Of a DNA stretch of 64,000 bases, positions 44,510 to 52,658 are shown one piece after another. Below the pieces are notes generated by a model, which did no database searches, was not told the origin of the DNA, and saw only the letters and a list, made by a program, of their open reading frames with translations. Every line of letters starts with the position of its first letter. Positions within the stretch are counted from its first letter, which is position 1. This DNA is from Planctellipticum sp942493135 (lineage in GTDB: Bacteria; Planctomycetota; Planctomycetia; Planctomycetales; Planctomycetaceae): assembly GCA_942493135.1 (NCBI GenBank), contig OW818684.1, forward strand, positions 2,108,001 through 2,172,000, given 5' to 3'. The position numbers were made by a program, and so were the translations under genes.

Positions 44510-45865
44510 TCATTGCAGCGCGGCGGCAGGCGTTTCCTCCGGACGATCCAGCGTTTTCGTACAATCCACCAGCAGCCAGCACAGGCCGCTGACCAGGTAC
44601 ATCGCGGCAATCAGATAGAACAGCGGCGACCAGTTCGTCGTACTGACGACTTTGTCTGCCACCGTTTGAGATGTCGTGAAAACATCCAGCAGCAACCCGA
44701 AGACGAGCGGCATGATGACGCCTCCCAGCGTCCCTGCGGTATTAATGATGCTGAAGACTGTCGCCGAGAACCTGCCACCCAGATCGGTGCAGGTTCCCCA
44801 TGTCGTCGGTTGGCTCCAGTCGCTGAAGAACTTGGCAGCGGCCAGCGCCAACCCCGCTGCTAGCGGATTGGAAAGTGCTGACAACCACAGCAGGAAGCCG
44901 CAACCGATGATCTTTCCCACCGCGCCGACCAGGCTGCGGGACCATCGCCGACTGCCGGTCGACGCAATCAGGTGGTCATTCAGCCATCCGCCGACGACGC
45001 CGCCCGCCGCCCCACCCCAGAAGGGAAGGCTGGCCAACAACCCCGTACGGAGAATGTCGAGGTCATGGACTTGCAGAAAGTACTTTCCAATCAGCATCAA
45101 GAAGACGACGTCTGATCCCGCGTCAAGGTACTGCTGCACCACGAACCAGCGCATGCTTCGGTTATGAAATGCCCGGCCCCACGGCAAAACACCCGTCTGA
45201 GGAATGGCCTCGATCTGACCACCGCGAATGATTGAGAGTTCCAAGGCGTTGACCGCCGGGTTCTCCTCTGGCGAATTGCGGAAGAGTATCCAGAATGCTG
45301 CCGCAAACGCCAGGCCGGCGGCGGCCAGAACCATCAATGCGAACTGCCACGAAAGACCCAATGTCCCGATCAGCAGCGTTCCCAGGATAATGGGGGACAT
45401 CGCTGCTCCCGCCCTGCCGAACGTAGTCGCTACCCATCCTTGGATGGTGGTGCGGCTGCGGAGTGGAAACCATGCGCGCGTGACCTTCGTTAACGCGGGA
45501 TAACAGCCGGCTTGTGCAGCACCGAAGAGGGCTCTGAGCGCGATGAGTGCAATAGCGCTCCCGGTCAGTCCAAAACCCGCCAGAAACAGGGACCAGAGTA
45601 ACGCGATGGCCGAGAGGAAACGGTGCGGGCCAAAACGATCCACCAATATGCCACTCGGAATCTGCCCGACAGCGTAGGTGACATAGAATGCAGCGAATAC
45701 GACACCGGCGAAGGTGTTGTCGAATCCGTATTCCTTCTGCAATGGATCGAGGACGATGGTCCATGAATACCGATGAACGTAAAGCAGGAACGAGCAGCCA
45801 CAGGCCAGGGCGAACACCTGCCAGCGCACGCCGGAAGGTCGTTCGGGAACTGTGGCATCGTGCAT
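44510..45865 (-). CDS. MFS transporter (ACS/sugar-acid type)
   Basis: A 451-residue, about 12-helix carrier. The first half has YSWTIVLDPLQKEYGFDNTFAGVVFAAFYVTYAVGQIPSGILVDRFGPHR (MFS loop 2-3 signature). It then has ALRALFGAAQAGCYPALTKVTRAWFPLRSRTTIQGW, typical of anion:cation symporters for hexuronates and similar acids. The second half has WGGAAGGVVGGWLNDHL and TWGTCTDLGGRFSATVFSIINTAGTLGG. The gene for an enolase-superfamily acid-sugar dehydratase-like enzyme lies upstream on the same strand (start of transport gene 259 bases past its stop), suggesting uptake of a sugar acid. Confidence 0.88.
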   Translation of the reverse strand: MHDATVPERPSGVRWQVFALACGCSFLLYVHRYSWTIVLDPLQKEYGFDNTFAGVVFAAFYVTYAVGQIPSGILVDRFGPHRFLSAIALLWSLFLAGFGLTGSAIALIALRALFGAAQAGCYPALTKVTRAWFPLRSRTTIQGWVATTFGRAGAAMSPIILGTLLIGTLGLSWQFALMVLAAAGLAFAAAFWILFRNSPEENPAVNALELSIIRGGQIEAIPQTGVLPWGRAFHNRSMRWFVVQQYLDAGSDVVFLMLIGKYFLQVHDLDILRTGLLASLPFWGGAAGGVVGGWLNDHLIASTGSRRWSRSLVGAVGKIIGCGFLLWLSALSNPLAAGLALAAAKFFSDWSQPTTWGTCTDLGGRFSATVFSIINTAGTLGGVIMPLVFGLLLDVFTTSQTVADKVVSTTNWSPLFYLIAAMYLVSGLCWLLVDCTKTLDRPEETPAAALQ

Positions 45866-45934
45866 CGAAGGGCTCCGGAAGGGGGGACAGGAGGGAATAG
45901 GAAGCAGCGAGTAGCGAGAGAAGGAGGGCTTATC

Positions 45935-46115
45935 GCAGTTCGCTTATCGCGGATCGCCGGAGTAAGTCAGTCGCATTCTCTCTTCCCCTCTGAACTCTCG
46001 ACTTCATTTCGACATTCGACATCTCTTCTTTCATTGCGTCTTGGCGTTCTTCTCCGCGTCTTTGCGTGAAATCTTCTCACTTTCGTCTTCTCTGCGCCTC
46101 TGCGTGAGATCTTCC
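45935..46115 (-). repeat. Dispersed modular intergenic repeat, copy C
   Basis: On the minus strand, starting 10 bases after the stop of the gene at 46125-47258: an ACGCAGAGGCGCAGAG block, GATTTCACGCAAAGACGC, AACGCCAAGACGCAA, ATGTCGAATGTCGA, GTCGAGAGTTCAGAG, then GCGATAAGCGAACTGCGATA. Same order as copies A (4401) and B (48675). Confidence 0.65.
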
Positions 46116-46124
46116 TCCGGGACT

Positions 46125-47258
46125 TCACCGGAACTCCACCGGCTGCGGGCAGAACCGCTTCAGCTTGTCGCGATCCACGTCGATCCCCAGGCCGGGCTTT
46201 GTCGGGATCTCCAGCAGCCCCTCGGCGTCGATCCGGAACGGCTCGGCCATCAACTCGTCGATGTACGCGCACGGCGTCAGGTACTCGACGTACCTCGCCA
46301 CCGGAATCGCCGCCGAGAACTGCAGGTCGGCCGCCAAGCCGAGCGCCGTGTTCCATCCGTGCGGCACCACCTGAATGTTGTGGTCGTACGCCAGCCAGGC
46401 GATCCGGCGGGATTCGCTCAGGCCGCCGTTCTTCGTGCAGTCGGGCTGCAGGATGTCGACCGCCCGCCGCTCGATCCACGGCTGAAATGCCTGGCGGCGC
46501 GTGAGGACTTCGCCCCCGGCGATCGGCACCGGCGAGACCCGCGTCAGTTCCGCATAGCCTTCGAGATCGTCCGGCGGCAAGGGTTCCTCGAACCAGGTGA
46601 TGCCATAGTCCGCGAGCATCGACGCCGTGTTGCGGGCCCAGTTCGTGCCGTGCGGCCAGAACTGCTCGCTCCCGCCGGCATCGACCATCAGCTCCACGCC
46701 GTCACCCACCGTCTGCCGGGCGGTCTTGACCAGCAGTTCGTCGAACTTCCGATTCCGCCGGCCGAATGGCCGCCAGCCCATTTTGATCGCCTTGAAGCCG
46801 CGGCCGACGACGCTCTCCAGCGTCTGCTGCAAACGGTCCGGCTCGTCGAACAGGATCGAGCCGTAGGGCTTGATCGTCGACCGGTAGTTGCCTCCGAGCA
46901 AGCGCGAGACCGGCTGACCGCAGGCCCGGCCCATCAGATCCCACAGTGCGATATCCAGCCCGCTGATCGCATGCTCGACCGAACCGCCGCGACCCTGCCA
47001 GAATGAGGATTGCCGCAGTTTTTCGGAGACCCGTTCGGGCTCGACGCCCGATTCTCCCTTGAGCAGCGGCCACAGCAGTTGCACCGCGCCGGTCACCAGC
47101 GTGCCCGAGGTGAAGCAGCTCCCGAAGCCCGACAGCCCCGCATCCGTGCGGATCGAGACCAGCGTATGCAGGTTCTCCTGCGGCTCGTGTCCCTGCGGCC
47201 AGCCCCCATCCACCGTGGCCCCGGTCAGCGGGTACACGTCGACAGCAACAATCTTCAC
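46125..47258 (-). CDS. Enolase-superfamily acid-sugar dehydratase-like enzyme
   Basis: A 377-residue mandelate-racemase-type enzyme starting at GTG 47258 (AAAGG upstream; VKIVAVDVYPLTG). The barrel has GFKAIKMGW (Lys on the first face), metal ligands MVDAGGS, FEEPLPPDD and IAGGEVL, QPDCTKNGGLSE, and VPHGWNTALGLAA. The His in the last motif is the base used in MR, gluconate, galactonate and related dehydratases. It probably dehydrates an aldonic or uronic acid to a 2-keto-3-deoxy acid. The substrate is not fixed. It is followed on the same strand by the MFS carrier. Confidence 0.87.
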   Translation of the reverse strand: MKIVAVDVYPLTGATVDGGWPQGHEPQENLHTLVSIRTDAGLSGFGSCFTSGTLVTGAVQLLWPLLKGESGVEPERVSEKLRQSSFWQGRGGSVEHAISGLDIALWDLMGRACGQPVSRLLGGNYRSTIKPYGSILFDEPDRLQQTLESVVGRGFKAIKMGWRPFGRRNRKFDELLVKTARQTVGDGVELMVDAGGSEQFWPHGTNWARNTASMLADYGITWFEEPLPPDDLEGYAELTRVSPVPIAGGEVLTRRQAFQPWIERRAVDILQPDCTKNGGLSESRRIAWLAYDHNIQVVPHGWNTALGLAADLQFSAAIPVARYVEYLTPCAYIDELMAEPFRIDAEGLLEIPTKPGLGIDVDRDKLKRFCPQPVEFR

Positions 47259-47614
47259 GCGGCGCCTTTCTCGTGACAACTTCCGGTCGAACGCATCAAG
47301 TACGCAGAATCCTGCCAGACAAGGCCGCGCGGCACAATCGCCGACCAGCCAGATTCTTTTGGACACAAGATGGCTTCGAGCCTTCCGAAGGAACAAGAGA
47401 CAAGGATTCACCACGGAGGCGCAGAGGACGCGGAGAAATGATGGAACGGGAATGAGGCTAAGCGAGTTGCAAATGTACGCAACGGACTGGACGTGGCCCC
47501 GGGCCGGCCGATAGAAAGGAGTTGGAGAGACAGTTCGGGGGCGGGGCGGCACTTCTGTCGGCCATGCAATCTGGATGCAATCTTCCGAATGGCGGCGACC
47601 GGCCGTCTCCTGAC
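47259..47614. other. Divergent intergenic region
   Basis: 356 bases between the sugar-acid enzyme gene and the HD gene. It holds a short piece of the dispersed repeat (copy D, 47407-47437: CACGGAGGCGCAGAGGACGC). Otherwise I see no gene, RNA or clear promoter. Confidence 0.5.
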
Positions 47615-48673
47615 ATGGCTGACAACGAGCTTCGCGAACGGATCGCCGCCGAGGCGGCCCGTCTCATTCTCCGCGGCAAGGAAAAGGATTTCTCCGCCGC
47701 CAAACGCCGCGCTCAGCGCTGGCTGAAACAGCGGAACGTCCACCGCGACGACATCCCGTCGCACGCCGAAATCCAGGTGCAGATGTACGCCCTCTCCGGC
47801 GTGTTTGCTGCCGAAGTCGACTCGGGCGTCCTGATCCGCATGCGCGAAGCCGCCCTGCAGGTCATGCTCCTGCTGGAACACTTTGAACCGCGCTGTCAGG
47901 GGGCGGTGATCACCGGCCAGGTCGCCCGCGGAGCCGAACTGGAAATCGCCGTCCACAACGCCCGTCGCGAGCAGGTGCGAGAACGTCTCCGCCACGCCGG
48001 GTACCAGGTCGAGTCCCGCCGGCCGGATGAACCGGCCATGTCCGATGACGATGCCCCCTGGTCGCTCACCTTCCAGGCATCGTTCCCCGGCATCATCCGC
48101 GGCGGCAAATCGACGGAGAGGTCTGGCTGGTCCATCGAAGATCTCGTCGACGCCATGGGGCCGGACGACGATTCCGAAGAGCCGGCGGAACTGGAACTCG
48201 ACGCCGTCGAAGTCTTCGCCGCCCTGCGACTCCTCGTCGAGCCGCTGTCGCGCGTCATGCAGGATCCGACCGATCACCCCGAAGGAGACGCCCTCTATCA
48301 TTCGCTCCAGGTCTTCGAACTCGGCCTCGCCGAACGCCCCTGGGATGAAGAGTTCCTGCTGGCCTGCCTGCTGCACGACGTCGGCCTGGCCATCGACCGC
48401 CGACGCCCCGTCGAAGCCGGCCTCGAAGTCCTCGGCGATCTGATTACCGACCGCACGCGGAACCTGATCGAACTCCGCCCGACCGCCTCGGAGTATCTTC
48501 GGTCCGGCAAAGTCTCCCGCGGCGTCCGGACTCACGAAGACTTCGAAGACGCCTGCCTGCTGGCCCGCCTCGACCGCGCCGGCCGAGTCGCCGGCGAACA
48601 AGTCTGCACCCTCGACGAAGCCTTCGAGACCCTGCTGCGGCTGCAGGCCGAGTGCGAGGGGGAAGACGAGTGA
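47615..48673 (+). CDS. HD-domain protein with N-terminal nucleotidyltransferase-like region
   Basis: A 352-residue protein starting MADNELRERIAAEAARLILRGKEKDFSAAKRRAQRWL. The N-terminal helical part (to about residue 75; VHRDDIPSHAEIQVQMYAL) precedes a middle segment of mixed character. The C-terminal HD domain has GDALYHSLQVFELGLAERPWDEEFLLACLLHDVGLAIDR. The N-terminal region is shared with some planctomycete/proteobacterial HD proteins linked to nucleotidyltransferases, but I cannot assign it firmly. Likely a metal-dependent phosphohydrolase. The start at 47615 is chosen because the upstream frame lacks conserved features. Repeat copy B begins right after the stop. Confidence 0.78.
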   Translation: MADNELRERIAAEAARLILRGKEKDFSAAKRRAQRWLKQRNVHRDDIPSHAEIQVQMYALSGVFAAEVDSGVLIRMREAALQVMLLLEHFEPRCQGAVITGQVARGAELEIAVHNARREQVRERLRHAGYQVESRRPDEPAMSDDDAPWSLTFQASFPGIIRGGKSTERSGWSIEDLVDAMGPDDDSEEPAELELDAVEVFAALRLLVEPLSRVMQDPTDHPEGDALYHSLQVFELGLAERPWDEEFLLACLLHDVGLAIDRRRPVEAGLEVLGDLITDRTRNLIELRPTASEYLRSGKVSRGVRTHEDFEDACLLARLDRAGRVAGEQVCTLDEAFETLLRLQAECEGEDE

Positions 48674-48674
48674 G

Positions 48675-48915
48675 GATCTCTCGCAGAGACACAGAGAGGG
48701 CAGAGGCCGCAGAGACGACGGAAGAGAGAGAAGATTTCACGCAAAGGCGCTAAGAGGAACGCCAAGACGCAAAGAAGAAGAAATGTCGAATGTCGACGGC
48801 GGAATGTCGAATGAGAAGCAGTCGAGAGATGAGAGTCCCGAGGAAAAGTTCTCTCGCGCCGACTTTTGCCACGGGCAACTGACGACGGGCAACTGACATT
48901 GTCTGGCGATACGCT
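48675..48915 (+). repeat. Dispersed modular intergenic repeat, copy B
   Basis: Begins two bases after the HD gene stop: CTCGCAGAGACACAGAGAGG, GGCAGAGGCCGCAGAG, GATTTCACGCAAAGGCGC, AACGCCAAGACGCAAAG, ATGTCGAATGTCGA, GTCGAGAGATGAGAGTC, a doubled ACGGGCAACTGAC, then TCTGGCGATACGCTA. It is collinear with copies A and C. Confidence 0.65.
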
Positions 48916-48944
48916 ATTCCCTGCTCCCCGCTTGCCCCCCCCTC

Positions 48945-48995
48945 TTGACTCCCATACCTCAAGCGTCTAGGCTTATACCCAGCACGCCTGGGTAT
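48945..48995 (+). promoter_or_regulatory. PadR promoter with overlapping inverted-repeat operator
   Basis: TTGACT (48945-48950), a 17-base spacer and TAGGCT (48968-48973) form a promoter. A perfect inverted repeat ATACCCAG-CACGC-CTGGGTAT (48975-48995) follows at once, covering the expected start of transcription, 22 bases before the PadR start. Its place suits autorepression by PadR (inference). Confidence 0.6.
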
Positions 48996-49017
48996 GGTTG
49001 GTTTCGGGAGCACTGAC

Positions 49018-49356
49018 ATGGACTCGCGTTTCCTCTGGGGCATGGTTGAGACGCTGATTCTGGAAGTCGTCTCGCGCGGCCCGTCGTACGGCTACGAAAT
49101 CGTCCAGCGGGTCTTCAGCCAGTCGGGAGGCTACTTCGACCTCAAAGAGGGCAGTCTCTACCCCGCCCTGCACCGCCTCGAACAGCAGAAGCTGCTGACC
49201 TCCTTCTGGAAAGAAGTCGACGGCCGCCGCCGCAAGTACTACGAACTGAGCGCCGCCGGAAAGAAAGCCCTCGGGGCGCGCAAAGTCGAGTGGAAAGCCT
49301 TCTCCCGCGGCGTTGAAGGGATTCTCGACGCGCCGCTGGTCGTGCCGGCGGTGTAG
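49018..49356 (+). CDS. PadR-family transcriptional regulator
   Basis: A 112-residue winged-helix regulator: GMVETLILEVVSRGPSYGYEIVQRVFSQSGGYFDLKEGSLYPALHRLEQQKLL, then the wing DGRRRKYYELSAAGKKAL. This is the short PadR form that dimerises through its C-terminal helix. The start at 49018 (GGGAG upstream) is preferred to an ATG at 48994 that lies inside the operator. It is followed by a membrane protein with a HAAS-like N-terminus, a common PadR partner. The effector is unknown. Confidence 0.9.
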   Translation: MDSRFLWGMVETLILEVVSRGPSYGYEIVQRVFSQSGGYFDLKEGSLYPALHRLEQQKLLTSFWKEVDGRRRKYYELSAAGKKALGARKVEWKAFSRGVEGILDAPLVVPAV

Positions 49357-49367
49357 GCGGCTGGAAG

Positions 49368-49424
49368 CACGAAATCCGAAACTCGAAATCCGAAACAAGT
49401 ACCAAGCACGAAATCTCAAACAAG
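49368..49424. repeat. Short tandem repeat of CGAAATCCGAAA-like units
   Basis: CACGAAATCCGAAACTCGAA, ATCCGAAACAAG and CACGAAATCTCAAACAAG units repeat after the PadR stop. Low-complexity filler of unknown role. Confidence 0.5.
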
Positions 49425-49448
49425 ACGGTCAAGTCCGTACCCGCAATA

Positions 49449-49500
49449 CCTCTTCTTTGCGTCGTTGCGTTCTGTTCTGCGTCTCTGCGTGAAATCGTCT
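49449..49500 (-). repeat. Dispersed repeat fragment, copy E
   Basis: On the minus strand GATTTCACGCAGAGACGCAG followed by AACGCAACGACGCAAAG. It matches parts of copies A-C and lies 16 bases before the HAAS-like gene start. Confidence 0.5.
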
Positions 49501-49516
49501 CTTCCGGACACGTGCC

Positions 49517-50956
49517 ATGTCCCCCGAAGACCTGCTCGCCGACTTGCCTCCCGTGCGTGACGACGAACCGTCTTCGCTGCGGCAGAATATTGCGGACGAG
49601 CTGGCCGATCACCTGGAATGCGCCGTCCGTCGCGAGCAGGTAAAGTCGAATGGAGCGGACGACGTCGAACGCAGGGTGCTGGAGCGGTTCGGCAACCCCC
49701 GTCAGATCGCCCGCCGGCTGTGGTGGCTGGCCATGTGGAGTCGCATCATGTCCCAACGGGTTCTGCTCGGCGTCAGTTTGACTGGCAATGTCCTCGCAAT
49801 CCTGCTCAGCGTGGCGGTCTTCTGGCAGTTCGGTCGGGAGAGAATGTCGATCGCGCACGAACGACAGGCGCTGATGCAGCACATCATGGAGATGACAACC
49901 CGGATTAACGAAATCCAGAACCGCCCTGCCCCCGCCCACCTGCAGCCTCCCGGCGAACCGACGCTGAAAGTCCGACTCGAAGGCCCGGAGCCCGGCTCGC
50001 CGCCGCCGGACTACGCGGAGGTCTCCATCAAGGGGCTGCAGCTATTGAATCAGGCCCTGGAACGCACGAACGGCGTGCGTTCCGAACGACCGGAGGTCGA
50101 CTTTGGCAGGGTTGTATCGGGGGGATACACAATTCAAGTCGGTGTGGGACCGTACAAATACTCGGAAGAGATCTCGCTGGCCGACGGGGAGAACCGCGAA
50201 CTCGTAATCCACTGCCCCGGATTCGGTCCCGGCGTCTTGCCGAAACTCGACCGCGAGCTTCCCGAGGATCTCCAGACGCGCGGGATCGTGCCGTATGCCG
50301 AGTACGAACTGCTGCCCGTCGAAGTTGCCGGAAACCTCTGGGAACACGATCTTCCCGAACGTGGTCGCAGCCAGCGATTCAATCGCGATCCAGGCCCGTT
50401 TCTCACGTTGCTGGGAATCAACGCCAAATCCGGTGCCGGCGACCGTCGCAACTTGACTCGAATGTCTCCCTGGTCGGTTCTGGAGAGTCGACAGATTGTT
50501 AACTTTGATCCGTTCGTCGCCGCGATCATGAAATTCGCGTACGGGGAAGCGACTCTCAACGCCAGCAGCGAGAATGTTCACGGCGGCATGCGCGTGCGTC
50601 TCACGCGACTGGTCCTGGTCGACGACGTGTATCCCCTGAGCGACGACAAACGGCAATCGTCGCGCGGGCTCCGCGTTGGGGACGGAGATCCGCAGCAGAG
50701 ATGGGCTCCGGCGGTACTGGTTTTCGACGCCGATCGACTGCAGCAGTTTCCTTCGCTCGTCGAACCCCTCGTCCTCTCCGACGAGCCGCTTCGACTCGTT
50801 CTGCCCCCAGAAGTATTGACTCTGATCCGCACGACGCTGGCCCGGGTCGACGCTGCGGATGCGGCAATCCCCGTGAATTTCCTGCGGTCTTCGACCTATC
50901 GGAGAGAGGACATTCGCTCGCTGCTTCTGGCTCGTCGTAAAGTCTTCCGTCCATGA
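49517..50956 (+). CDS. HAAS/permease-prefix-like membrane protein
   Basis: A 479-residue protein. Residues 1-75 (LRQNIADELADHLECAVRREQ, DDVERRVLERFGNPRQIARRLW) follow the HAAS/permease-prefix pattern that accompanies PadR regulators. One membrane helix follows (VLLGVSLTGNVLAILLSVAVFW), then a coiled stretch and a large extracytoplasmic region (KYSEEISLADGENRELVIHCPGF, YELLPVEVAGNLWEHDLP). No family was recognised for the outer domain. It is in operon with padR (160-base gap). Likely a signal-receiving or envelope-stress protein (inference). Confidence 0.75.
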   Translation: MSPEDLLADLPPVRDDEPSSLRQNIADELADHLECAVRREQVKSNGADDVERRVLERFGNPRQIARRLWWLAMWSRIMSQRVLLGVSLTGNVLAILLSVAVFWQFGRERMSIAHERQALMQHIMEMTTRINEIQNRPAPAHLQPPGEPTLKVRLEGPEPGSPPPDYAEVSIKGLQLLNQALERTNGVRSERPEVDFGRVVSGGYTIQVGVGPYKYSEEISLADGENRELVIHCPGFGPGVLPKLDRELPEDLQTRGIVPYAEYELLPVEVAGNLWEHDLPERGRSQRFNRDPGPFLTLLGINAKSGAGDRRNLTRMSPWSVLESRQIVNFDPFVAAIMKFAYGEATLNASSENVHGGMRVRLTRLVLVDDVYPLSDDKRQSSRGLRVGDGDPQQRWAPAVLVFDADRLQQFPSLVEPLVLSDEPLRLVLPPEVLTLIRTTLARVDAADAAIPVNFLRSSTYRREDIRSLLLARRKVFRP

Positions 50957-51102
50957 TTTTTTCTGCGTGCTGGTCGGCGCACCCGCGGCCGAAGTCGAAG
51001 AGGTGCGTATCGAGACGCAATGCGCTGCGGCAACGTCCTCTCTCCGTCAATACTTGCCGTTTGCGTGATCCCGACCCAGTAGCACCGTTGCCTGAGAACT
51101 TC

Positions 51103-51150
51103 TTCTCCGCGAGGTCCTCTACCCTCCGCGTCTCTGCGTGAAATCCTCGA
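51103..51150 (-). repeat. Dispersed repeat fragment, copy F
   Basis: On the minus strand GATTTCACGCAGAGACGCGG, then AGGACCTCGCGGAGAAG. It lies 75 bases after the stop of the YHS-like gene, same orientation as that gene, as copies A-C do for theirs. Confidence 0.5.
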
Positions 51151-51224
51151 TCCGTCAACGCAGCGAGCCCCGCAACCTCCCGGCTGCAGGGCTCGCGCTG
51201 ACTCTTCAATTTCCGAATTCGCGA

Positions 51225-51674
51225 CTACTTCTTCTTCGCGATCTCAAAGCCCTTGTCGAAGGCCTTGTCGCTGAAGACCAGGTCGAGCTGCTCGGCCCCC
51301 TTGGCGGCGGCCACCTTGCCTTGGCAGTTTTCACAGCAGAAGGTGACCTTCGTGCCGGCGACTTCGACGGTCTTGTCGGCGTTCAGCTTGCCGCCCGAAA
51401 GCGGGCACTTCGTCTGCTTGAACTGCTCGGTGACGACGAGCTGCTGATTGGCCTTGGCGGCGAACTTGGCAGTGTCCTTCTGGAACGCGGCCGGGCAGTT
51501 GCCGCAGCACAGGTAAACCTTGGCGCCCTTGTAATCGACGGACTTGGTCATATCGATCGCCTTGCCCGACACCGGGCACATGGCCTTCGATTCCTTCTTC
51601 TCGTCGGCGGCATTCAGCGACAGAGCGCCGACCAGGGCAACGACAGCAGCGAGACTCAGAAGACGCAGAGACAT
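51225..51674 (-). CDS. Exported protein with two Cys-rich YHS/TRASH-like motifs
   Basis: A 149-residue protein with a signal peptide (LLSLAAVVALVGALSLNAAD). Two repeats follow: CPVSGKAIDMTKSVDYKGAK + VYLCCGNCPAAFQKD, and CPLSGGKLNADKTVEVAGTK + VTFCCENCQGKV. Each has one Cys in CPxSG and three in CCxNC, similar to YHS/TRASH metal-binding domains and to proteins common in planctomycetes. A periplasmic metal (Cu/Zn/Hg-type) binding role is inferred. GGAG precedes the ATG at 51674. The next gene upstream on the strand also encodes a Cys-rich exported protein. Confidence 0.8.
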   Translation of the reverse strand: MSLRLLSLAAVVALVGALSLNAADEKKESKAMCPVSGKAIDMTKSVDYKGAKVYLCCGNCPAAFQKDTAKFAAKANQQLVVTEQFKQTKCPLSGGKLNADKTVEVAGTKVTFCCENCQGKVAAAKGAEQLDLVFSDKAFDKGFEIAKKK

Positions 51675-51888
51675 GGGGAAACTCCACAAGACAGAAGACT
51701 GACTTGAGTCTGCGGAACCGATCCGGGACCACCCCGCATCGCCGTAGACTCCAGAGTTCTGAACGCGTTCCGCAACAAACGGAACGCGGAAACACCACGC
51801 AGAGCACCAACCGCAATCCGGCTCAATTCGCCGGGAACAGGTCGGCTACAGATTGCCGCACGCGCTCAATGGGCGCGGCGGCGGACGG

Positions 51889-52350
51889 CTACACGTTCCA
51901 GCGGCAGCACGACATGCAGAGCGCAGCGCCCCAGGGGGCGGCATCCGGTTCGATGGGAACTTCGGAACGAAAACTCCCCGCGTCGCACTCGGCGGAGAAC
52001 TCCAGCCAGATGACGGGAGCCGTCGCCAGCAATTCCGCATCGGTCGAGGGAGCGGCCGAAGCCGTTCGCGTCAGGACCGATGGCACAGCCGCTGCAACTT
52101 GCTTCGCACATTGGCAGCGATGGTGCGACGCGACCTGCGGACGGCTGGCCTTCCGCTGCTCAGCCAGCCGTTTCGCACAACAGGGAGGCAGAGGCTTTGA
52201 CTCGGACTCGGTCGTCTTGCAGCAGGACTTGCCGGATCCCTCCGCGGTCTGTCGCGTGCAACAGCAGTCGCGCGAGGCCCACGCCGGAACCGCCAGGCAG
52301 GCGGCCAGCACAAGACGCATCGCAGCAGACAGCAACCACGCGGCGGACAT
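51889..52350 (-). CDS. Cys-rich exported hypothetical protein
   Basis: A 153-residue protein starting MSAAWLLSAAMRLVLAACLAVP, a signal peptide, then a Cys-rich segment (SRDCCCTRQTAEGSGKSCCK, LPPCCAKRLAEQ, CQCAKQVAAA) and a C-terminal CMSCCRWNV. I recognise no family. The Cys clusters suggest metal binding or disulfides in the envelope. A plausible promoter lies 34 bases upstream (52384-52413). The frame is open upstream to 52716, but the signal and promoter favour 52350. Confidence 0.6.
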   Translation of the reverse strand: MSAAWLLSAAMRLVLAACLAVPAWASRDCCCTRQTAEGSGKSCCKTTESESKPLPPCCAKRLAEQRKASRPQVASHHRCQCAKQVAAAVPSVLTRTASAAPSTDAELLATAPVIWLEFSAECDAGSFRSEVPIEPDAAPWGAALCMSCCRWNV

Positions 52351-52658
52351 CAGCAGAAAACTCCCTGAGCCTCGAACCCCTGGATTGTAGACGCCTTTTC
52401 GCTGCGGTGACAGAGAAAAGTTTCCTGCATTCTCTATTGTGACATTTGGCAGGAACTCAGCGGAGTTGACACCCCAGTCCGCGCAATCCGGACTTCTTCC
52501 AATTCGGATGGCCCCGGCGCTTGGCATGAATCCATTCGCGGTGTTCCAGCGTGGAACGCTCCGCTCGCCGTTTCCGGCAGCCACCCCGCTGACGCGCCGT
52601 CCTTGGTCCGCTACCATCGTTGGCGGTCGATTTCCCCCTTCTGCTGACAGGCCGCCCC
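52351..52658. other. Divergent intergenic region
   Basis: 308 bases between the Cys-rich gene and the sulfatase gene. It holds the leftward promoter at 52384-52413, a rightward TTGACA at 52466-52471 with no convincing -10, and a small hairpin GTCCG/CGGAC at 52477-52493. Confidence 0.45.
52384..52413 (-). promoter_or_regulatory. Putative promoter of the Cys-rich gene
   Basis: On the minus strand CTGTCA (52408-52413), an 18-base spacer and TACAAT (52384-52389). Confidence 0.4.

Noticed and set aside
44262..44514. 84-residue open frame on the minus strand whose ATG overlaps the MFS stop (ATGA)
   Set aside because: It runs antisense into the end of the well-supported DUF4058 gene and shows no family pattern. 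The overlap alone is not enough.
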